A stretch of DNA of 64,000 nucleotides from the NCBI RefSeq assembly GCF_001613105.1, contig NZ_BDBS01000059.1, positions 1 through 64,000 of the forward strand, given 5' to 3'. The notes beneath the pieces are model-generated. The model was not told where the DNA came from and did no database searches. It saw only the letters and a program-made list of their open reading frames with translations. The DNA is from Nocardia pseudobrasiliensis NBRC 108224. GTDB taxonomy: Bacteria > Actinomycetota > Actinomycetes > Mycobacteriales > Mycobacteriaceae. Both the position numbers and the translations under genes were made by a program. Positions 58,920 to 64,000 of the stretch are shown piece after piece. Each line of letters begins with the position of its first letter. Positions within the stretch are counted from its first letter, which is position 1.

Positions 58920-59858
58920 TCAGGGGTGCTGGGCCGCGATATCGCCGAGCCAGTTGTGCAGCCAGGCGGTGGCGGTGGTGCCGTTGGCGTCCACGACGTA
59001 GTGCGGATAGGACTGGTGGGCACCGGATTCCAGGAAGTCCTGGACCTGTCGCTGCCACTGTTCACTGGCCGGATCGTTGGCGGGGGCGTTGAGGATGGCC
59101 GTGCCGCCGGGGATCAGGGCCTCGCCGAGAATGGAATTCAGGGTCTGCACATAGTTGCCGATCTGCAGCGGATCGGGCGCGGAGAGCTGGGTGGCGAATC
59201 CGGCGAAGCGGCCGGCCAGATCGTCGGTGGGCACCGAGCAGTAGAGATCGCCCGCGGCGCAGAAGGTCCGGACCTTCGGGCCGAGCCAGCCGAAGCCTCC
59301 GATGCGCGGTCCGCCCGCGCCGATGCCCGGCACCGGCGGGCCCACCAGCGCGTCGGTGGGGGAGCGGCGCGGATCCGACAGCAGGCCGACCGCGACCACC
59401 CGGTCCGGCGATACCACGCCGAGTCCGGTGCCGATCTCGGCGGCCACATCACCGGCCGCGTCCGCGCCCTGGCTGTAGCCGAGCAGCGCGAAACGCGTTG
59501 CGCCGCAGCGGGCCGCGGTCGCGGCGATGGCGGCGCGGGCATTGGTGACGGCCTCCCGCTTGGACATGCCGTAGACCTCGCCCTCCCACGGCAGGGCGGT
59601 CGCGGCATAGCTGATGTAGTCGGTGTGCACCGTGCCGGGCAGGCCGCGGGTGACCAGCGACAGCATGCCCTGGCGCGGATCGTCGCGGGAGGTTTCCCAG
59701 GTTCCGGGCACCGCCACCACATTCAGATCCGGACAGTCGCCGGGCGCGGCGCTCGCGCGCGGCGCGCCGGTGGTGCACAGCACTCCGGCCGCCACCGCCA
59801 CCGCGGCGGTGGCAAGCGAACAGACTCTTCTCAGTGATCGCGCGGTTCGAGATGACAC
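58920..59858 (-). CDS. Cutinase-family secreted serine esterase
   Basis: 312 residues from GTG 59858 after AAAGGGCTCAGC. Sec signal peptide ending SAAPG (PRASA-A cleavage), then cutinase alpha/beta-hydrolase fold: DLNVVAVPGTWETSRDDP, nucleophile Ser in LLGYSQGADAAGDVA, Asp near DLYCSVPTDDL and His in SYPHYVVD, with Cys pairs. Longer than plain cutinases, in the range of the mycobacterial Culp6/Rv3802-type lipases that act on envelope lipids. Its reading frame continues upstream, without a stop, into the TetR remnant. Confidence 0.85.
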   Translation of the reverse strand: MSSRTARSLRRVCSLATAAVAVAAGVLCTTGAPRASAAPGDCPDLNVVAVPGTWETSRDDPRQGMLSLVTRGLPGTVHTDYISYAATALPWEGEVYGMSKREAVTNARAAIAATAARCGATRFALLGYSQGADAAGDVAAEIGTGLGVVSPDRVVAVGLLSDPRRSPTDALVGPPVPGIGAGGPRIGGFGWLGPKVRTFCAAGDLYCSVPTDDLAGRFAGFATQLSAPDPLQIGNYVQTLNSILGEALIPGGTAILNAPANDPASEQWQRQVQDFLESGAHQSYPHYVVDANGTTATAWLHNWLGDIAAQHP

Positions 59859-60008
59859 GCTGAGCCCTTTCGCTCGGATCTGTTGAACGGGTAAACGATT
59901 GTCCCAGCACCGAGCGACTCCCGGCCCCTGGAGAACATACTGTCCGAAAATAGCAAGAAACCGGTCGGTCGGCAGTGGTTCGGCGAATCGGATCGTCTCA
60001 GGGCTCGG

Positions 60009-60400
60009 AAGGCGCGCCGTGCTGAGGGTTTCGGCGATCCAGCCCTCGGCGTCGGCGCCGGACCACCCTCGGTCGACGATCAATGAGCGATAGACATCAT
60101 AGGTGGTCAACGCGTACATGATGTCGGCGGCGCGTTCGGCGCACCGGCCGGATTCGAGCGCGCGCCGGACCGCGAGTCCCGGGGTGGTGTGCCGGGGGCC
60201 GTCGTAGCGGCCTGTTCGGCGGCGGCGAGGAACGCGCCGACCTCGGGATCGACCGCCGCGGTGACGCGCATGACGTCGAGCAGTCCCATGTACCGCTCCG
60301 ACATCGCGCGCATATGAGCGGTGTAGAGCGCGCGTCGGCGGCGCGGATCGGGTTCGGCGAACAGCTCACGCACCCTCTGAATCGCCTCACTTCTCCGCAT
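60009..60400 (-). pseudogene. TetR-family regulator remnant, headless and frameshifted
   Basis: Frame one (from ATG 60400) gives RELFAEPDPRRRRALYTAHMRAM...VDPEVGAFLAAAEQ, a TetR ligand-domain segment. After a shift at about 60195-60215, another frame gives GLAVRRALESGRCAERAADIM and YALTTYDVYRSLIVDRGWS, then AEGWIAETLSTARL, the typical TetR C-terminus. The DNA-binding helix-turn-helix is missing; the SDR gene occupies that place. The frame then runs on into the cutinase gene. Two independent lesions indicate a decayed gene, barring sequencing error for the shift. Confidence 0.75.
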
Positions 60401-61247
60401 CCGGGGACCAAGCCAGCACCTCACCGCCGCGCACGAGCTGGCCGTAGTGCGCCGGGTCGACGAAGTCGAGCGCGAGATCGAGCAGGGCGACGGCGGCTTC
60501 GGCGGGAGTGGGCGCGGCCGAGACGTCCCACCACAGGCCCGAGGTCGGGGTGTTCATCATGCCGGGGCATAGCGCGGCGATGAGAATGCCTCGGGCGAGG
60601 TCGCTTTCGCGGCGCTGCGCGGCGAGGGCGCGTACGGCCGCGACCTGCCCGATCTTGGAGGGGATATTGACGAAACCGGGCCAGGCCCCGGCGCGGGCGC
60701 TGCCGTCGGCGACCGCGTCGCGCCAGGCGGCGATCTGCGCGTCGACCTCGTCGAGTGTGGTCAGGCCGTCGAAGCGGTTGTGCAGCACCGGCGCCAGATG
60801 ATGCAGCCTGCCCAGTGAACTGGCGACCACGAACAGGCGCGCGCCGTCGCGCAGCACGGGTGCGAACGCGCGGAGCAGGCGCGTGGTGCCGAAGTTGTTG
60901 ACCTCGACGTAGTCTCGCACGATCCGGCGCGGATCGTCGTCGGGCCCCACGCGCATGACGGCATTGCCGAAGACCACATCCACCCCGCCGTGACGCGAAT
61001 TCAGCTCCGCGGCAAGACGTTCGGCGGCGGTTGGATCGGCGACGTCGAGTATCTCCCCGCGCACCCGCGCGCCACCGGCGGGCACGGCCGCCACCGCCTC
61101 GGTGACCCGGCGCAGATCGCGGCCGGTGAGGTAGACGACGTCCCGCGGCGTCATGCGCTGGGCGAGTCCTTCGACCAGCGCCAGCCCCAGCCCCTGGGTG
61201 GCGCCGGTGACGACGGCGACTCTGGTCGTGCTGTGTTTCAAGGTCAT
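60387..61247 (-). CDS. SDR-family oxidoreductase with altered catalytic Tyr
   Basis: 286 residues, carbonyl-reductase-like SDR. NADP-binding VTGATQGLGLALVEGL at residues 13-28, ILDVADPTAAERLA, and S144 in VVASSLGRL. The YxxxK motif reads N194-I-P-S-K198 (WPGFVNIPSKIGQ), so the catalytic Tyr is Asn while Lys is kept; activity as a normal reductase is doubtful. Transcribed away from the LysR gene 70 bp upstream, a likely regulator. Its last codons overlap the TetR remnant. Confidence 0.82.
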   Translation of the reverse strand: MTLKHSTTRVAVVTGATQGLGLALVEGLAQRMTPRDVVYLTGRDLRRVTEAVAAVPAGGARVRGEILDVADPTAAERLAAELNSRHGGVDVVFGNAVMRVGPDDDPRRIVRDYVEVNNFGTTRLLRAFAPVLRDGARLFVVASSLGRLHHLAPVLHNRFDGLTTLDEVDAQIAAWRDAVADGSARAGAWPGFVNIPSKIGQVAAVRALAAQRRESDLARGILIAALCPGMMNTPTSGLWWDVSAAPTPAEAAVALLDLALDFVDPAHYGQLVRGGEVLAWSPDAEK

Positions 61248-61317
61248 ATCTGAACGCTAGGAGTCTGACGGTTATGTGTGAAGCGAGAAATGCTCAGGCA
61301 TGGTATGCGTAATAGTC

Positions 61318-62247
61318 ATGACCTTCAGTGACGCCTCGCTGACCGCGCTGCGGGTGTTCCGCGAGGTGGCCGAGCGCGGTACGCTCACCGCCGCGGCCAC
61401 TGCCCTGGGTTACACCCAGTCCGCGGTGTCGCGGCAGATCGCGGCGCTCGAGCGGTCCGCGGGCGCGCCCCTGCTGCAGCGGCGACACGACGGGGTGCGC
61501 CTGACCCCGGCGGGACGGATCGTGGCCCGGCGCGCCGCGGCGGTGATCGATCAGATCGACGCCACGGCAAGGGAATTGGCAGGCCTGCCGGACGATCGCG
61601 CGACCGTGCGGCTGGGTTGGTTCGCCAGCGCCGGAGTCGGACTGGTCCCGGCGGCGCTGCGGCGCTTGGGCCGCACCCACCCCGGCATCACCGTACTCGG
61701 GCGGGAGGGCTCCACCCCGGCGCTCGTTCGCGCGCTGCGCGCGGGCACGGTCGACCTCGCGCTGGTCGCCTCCGCGCCGCCCTATCGACCGCTGGACGCG
61801 GAAACCCCTGCGCTGCAGGTGCGCATCCTCACCGAGCGGACCCTGCATATCGCCGTCCCGGCCGAGCATCCGCTGGCCCGCGGCGATCATATCGATATCG
61901 CCGACCTGCGCGGCCAGCCGTGGATAGCGGGCCCGGGCGGCGACCCCGCCATGGGCGTCTGGCCGGGGGTGGACGAACGCCCGAATATCGTTCACACCGT
62001 GCGTGATTGGCTTGCGAAGCTGCATCTGGTCGCCGCGGGCTGCGGTATCACCACCATCCCGGTCGGTCTGACCGCGGCCTGCCCGCCCGGCGTACGGGTG
62101 CTGCCGGTGCACGGTGGTCCCGCCGAACAACGCCGTCTGCTCCTGGCGCGCCTGCCGGGGCCCGTGCCGCCCGCGGCCGCGCGGCTGGCCGAGACGCTGC
62201 GGGCGGTTGCGGTGGAAACGCCCGCGCCGCAGGATGTTCAGAACTGA
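61318..62247 (+). CDS. LysR-family transcriptional regulator
   Basis: 309 residues from ATG 61318. Winged helix-turn-helix at 5-65 (ALRVFREVAERGTLTAAATALGYTQSAVSRQIAALE in part) and a type-2 periplasmic-binding-like effector domain (VRLGWFASAGVGLVPAALRRL, PWIAGPGGDPAMGV). Probably activates or represses the divergent SDR gene from the 70-bp shared region. Its 3' end overlaps the convergent RsbA-like gene by 10 bp. Confidence 0.88.
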   Translation: MTFSDASLTALRVFREVAERGTLTAAATALGYTQSAVSRQIAALERSAGAPLLQRRHDGVRLTPAGRIVARRAAAVIDQIDATARELAGLPDDRATVRLGWFASAGVGLVPAALRRLGRTHPGITVLGREGSTPALVRALRAGTVDLALVASAPPYRPLDAETPALQVRILTERTLHIAVPAEHPLARGDHIDIADLRGQPWIAGPGGDPAMGVWPGVDERPNIVHTVRDWLAKLHLVAAGCGITTIPVGLTAACPPGVRVLPVHGGPAEQRRLLLARLPGPVPPAAARLAETLRAVAVETPAPQDVQN

Positions 62248-63191
62248 TCCGGGCCACTCAGCCGCAGCAGCGCGTACTGGCTGGTGCCGGTCGGGCCGGT
62301 GTGGGTGCGGACCAGATCGGCGAGCTGATGCACCAGCAGCAGGCCGCGCCCCCGGAACTGACCCGGGGTGGCCGGGCGACGTCCGGCGAGGGGATCGGTG
62401 ATGTGCCCGGTATCGCGCACCTCGCAGGCCAGATAGTCGGTGTGCCGCCAAATACTCAGGCTGCACGGACTTTTCGCGTGTTCGATGCTGTTGGTGATCA
62501 ATTCGGTGACGATGAGTTCGAAATCGGGGATCCGGTCCTCGGACAGGCCCAGGCGCAGGGCGTGCGCGGTGGCGGTGTGCCGGGCGATCGGGACGTCGGC
62601 GGGGGAGTCGACGAGGATTTCGGCGGCGTCGACTCCGGCCGGGAACGGTTGGTTGTAGCGATCGATGATGTCGTCGGGGGCGTAGTGATCGCTGGGATAG
62701 CGGGCCGCGGCCTCCCACAGCAGCGGATGGGTGGTGCGCGCGTCGGCCAGGACCGCCGGGGCGAGATGGGTGATGTCGTACGGACAGACGATGGTGCCGG
62801 CGCGGCCGAGGAACGACGGATTGACCAGCGCCTCGTGCTGGACACAGGCCGGATACTCGATATCGCTGCGGCCCACCCAGATCGCCTCGGCGATGATGCG
62901 GACGTGCCGATCGGGGTAGGTGTCGGCGAACCGGTGCAGTACCGCGGCGATGATGCGGCCCGGATTGCGCCCGGCCTCGTTCATATCGATCAGGGTCACC
63001 TGGGCGGCATCCGCGCCCAGCGCGTCGGCCAGCGCCGTCAGCCGGGCGTGCGGAACGGCGGCGGCGACCGGCTGGTCCAGGGCCAGACCGTCGGTGACGA
63101 AGGGAACGAGTCCGGCGAGGTATTCCTCGTCATTGCCGTAGAACAGTGCGGGATGGGCGAATTCGGCCGGGGCGGCGGCGGCCCCGGTCAC
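62238..63191 (-). CDS. RsbA-type anti-sigma regulatory kinase (MEDS + HATPase)
   Basis: 317 residues. N-terminal MEDS sensory domain (about 10-185: HPALFYGNDEEYLAGLVPFVTDGLALDQPV, RIIAEAIWVGRSDIEYPACVQHEALVN, CPYDITHLAPAVLADARTTHPLL) and C-terminal RsbW-like ATPase (FELIVTELITNSIEHAK as N-box, CEVRDTG, RGRGLLLVHQLADLV). Such proteins phosphorylate anti-sigma antagonists or bind sigma factors in partner-switching. Starts in a GTGA overlap with the upstream MEDS-STAS gene, its likely partner. Confidence 0.87.
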   Translation of the reverse strand: MTGAAAAPAEFAHPALFYGNDEEYLAGLVPFVTDGLALDQPVAAAVPHARLTALADALGADAAQVTLIDMNEAGRNPGRIIAAVLHRFADTYPDRHVRIIAEAIWVGRSDIEYPACVQHEALVNPSFLGRAGTIVCPYDITHLAPAVLADARTTHPLLWEAAARYPSDHYAPDDIIDRYNQPFPAGVDAAEILVDSPADVPIARHTATAHALRLGLSEDRIPDFELIVTELITNSIEHAKSPCSLSIWRHTDYLACEVRDTGHITDPLAGRRPATPGQFRGRGLLLVHQLADLVRTHTGPTGTSQYALLRLSGPDQF

Positions 63192-64000
63192 GCAGCGACC
63201 TCCACGCGCACCCCGGACAGCTCGAGCAGATCCACCAGGCGGGCCGCACCCCGCCAGCGGGTGCGCAGCAGCAGGGTCGCGTGGTGGCGGGCGGCGTGGT
63301 CGGCCAGGCGCAGCAGCGTGGTGTGATCGAGGAATCCGACCTCGGTCGCATCGATCGTCAACTGTCCGTCGACGGGTCGTGGGTCGGCGTCGGCGAGGGC
63401 GTCCTCGAGCGGGGTGAGGGTGGCGATATCGAGTTCACCGGCCAGGGCTGCGGCGCCGTCGGTCCCGGCGAACAGACGGAAACCGCCGGGGGTGTTGGTA
63501 TTCGGATGCAGGCAGCTCAGGCGCGCGAGGGTGCGCGGTGCGACCCGGCCGCGGTGATAGGCGCACATTCCGGTGATCGGCTGGGTGGTCATCAAATGGT
63601 CGACGAGATGTTCGTAGCGGGCGAAGGCCGCGGCGTGCCGGTCGGTGGCGACCAGCGGCGTGCAATCCGCCGCCACCCGCAATCCGGTGAATCCGGCCGC
63701 GCGGGCGCGCCCGGCCGCCGCGGCGAAGGCGTGCACCTGCGCGTGCGGATCGACGATGGGCGCGCTCGCGTACGCGGTGGCCAAGGGGACGATTCGGGCG
63801 GCGCGGTCGGCGACCGCGGCGTCCCAGCCGTCGACGTGGCGCAGATGTCCGGCCAGCGTTTGCGGCTCACCCGCGGCGACATACCAGACCTGCTGGCCGT
63901 GGGACAGGCCCTCGCGGAGAAATTCGCCTGCGCGGGAATGGAATTCGTCGTACTGGTCGAATGTCCAGCATAAGTGGTCGTGCGGCTCCAAACCCCGTGG
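63188..64000 (-). CDS. MEDS-STAS anti-sigma antagonist (5' end at window edge)
   Basis: At least 271 residues; the reading frame is open to the last base (PRGLEPHDHLCW), and a TTG at 63991 is the only start-like codon inside, so the gene probably begins beyond the window. MEDS domain to about residue 165 (HDHLCWTFDQYDEFHSRAGEFLREGL, HGQQVWYVAAG, GMCAYHRGRV), then STAS domain (DGQLTIDATEVGFLDHTTLLRLADHA). The usual phospho-Ser position after the Asp reads D-H-T-T, so Thr may replace it. Pairs with the RsbA-like gene for partner-switching control of a sigma factor not in this window. Confidence 0.82.
   Translation of the reverse strand, partial: PRGLEPHDHLCWTFDQYDEFHSRAGEFLREGLSHGQQVWYVAAGEPQTLAGHLRHVDGWDAAVADRAARIVPLATAYASAPIVDPHAQVHAFAAAAGRARAAGFTGLRVAADCTPLVATDRHAAAFARYEHLVDHLMTTQPITGMCAYHRGRVAPRTLARLSCLHPNTNTPGGFRLFAGTDGAAALAGELDIATLTPLEDALADADPRPVDGQLTIDATEVGFLDHTTLLRLADHAARHHATLLLRTRWRGAARLVDLLELSGVRVEVAA

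Noticed and set aside
58048..59058. Treating the whole 336-codon minus frame as one protein
   Set aside because: Only the last about 130 codons resemble a protein family; the rest is out-of-frame reading of the VOC gene and the cutinase 3' end.
58920..60119. 399-residue cutinase with a TetR-like N-terminus as a genuine fusion
   Set aside because: A signal peptide and ribosome site at GTG 59858 define a normal secreted cutinase; the upstream part is a decayed TetR end.
61248..61317. Definite LysR binding site
   Set aside because: Several T-N11-A matches exist but no single symmetric site stands out in the 70 bp.

Overview
The window reads as chromosome of a mycolic-acid actinomycete, most likely a Nocardia. 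It is strongly GC-rich, uses many GTG starts and 4-bp ATGA/GTGA gene overlaps, carries mycothiol and DUF3090/DUF5703 genes, and keeps two blocks whose gene content matches Mycobacterium tuberculosis loci as I remember them (Rv0092-Rv0103c and Rv2130c-Rv2141c). The genus is inferred from gene content only. No rRNA, tRNA, CRISPR array, insertion sequence or phage module was recognised.

Bases 1-10571 form a copper/isonitrile island. A five-gene overlapping operon (232-4609) encodes an isonitrile-forming non-heme iron oxidase, an FcoT/ScoD-type hotdog enzyme, a FadD10-type acyl ligase, an acyl carrier protein and a lone NRPS condensation domain. This is the gene set for isonitrile lipopeptides, but the usual multi-domain synthetase is reduced to one C domain. 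Beside it lie a SigC-like ECF sigma factor, a zinc-finger membrane anti-sigma factor, a Cu(I) P-type ATPase and a CopD/CtaG membrane protein. One promoter architecture, GGAAC-N17-CGAC, occurs three times: on both strands between the operon and a divergent lipoprotein gene (arms of a perfect inverted repeat), and directly before the anti-sigma gene. This suggests one SigC-type regulon for copper handling.

Bases 10574-23254 hold a DMT exporter, a small membrane protein, an XRE regulator, two paralogous acidic/membrane proteins, a nitroreductase, a DoxX-like protein, a NarL-type two-component system, a sterol-desaturase-type hydroxylase, an imine-reductase-like enzyme with a divergent HxlR regulator and clear operator, an M20 peptidase and a YbhB protein. 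Bases 23270-43666 hold a fatty-acid CoA ligase, a GTP cyclohydrolase II coupled to a degenerate PfkB protein, two tandem small paralogues, lppL/DUF5703/pyrD, an Mtb12-like lipoprotein with an MMPL transporter, a heme ABC importer (hmuTUV) with an iron box, a 39-residue membrane protein, an unusual aldo/keto reductase, and the phosphatase-DUF3090-SCO1664-mshC block.

Bases 43669-64000 are more accessory. They hold an acetyltransferase, a SnoaL protein, a TetR-controlled three-domain fusion (SRPBCC-thiolase-crotonase), a patatin, an APC permease, two MHS-type symporters, a two-component system co-transcribed with a TAXI solute-binding lipoprotein, remnants of an Rv1733c-like gene and of a TetR gene, a cutinase, an SDR/LysR pair, and a MEDS/RsbA/STAS signalling pair running off the right edge.
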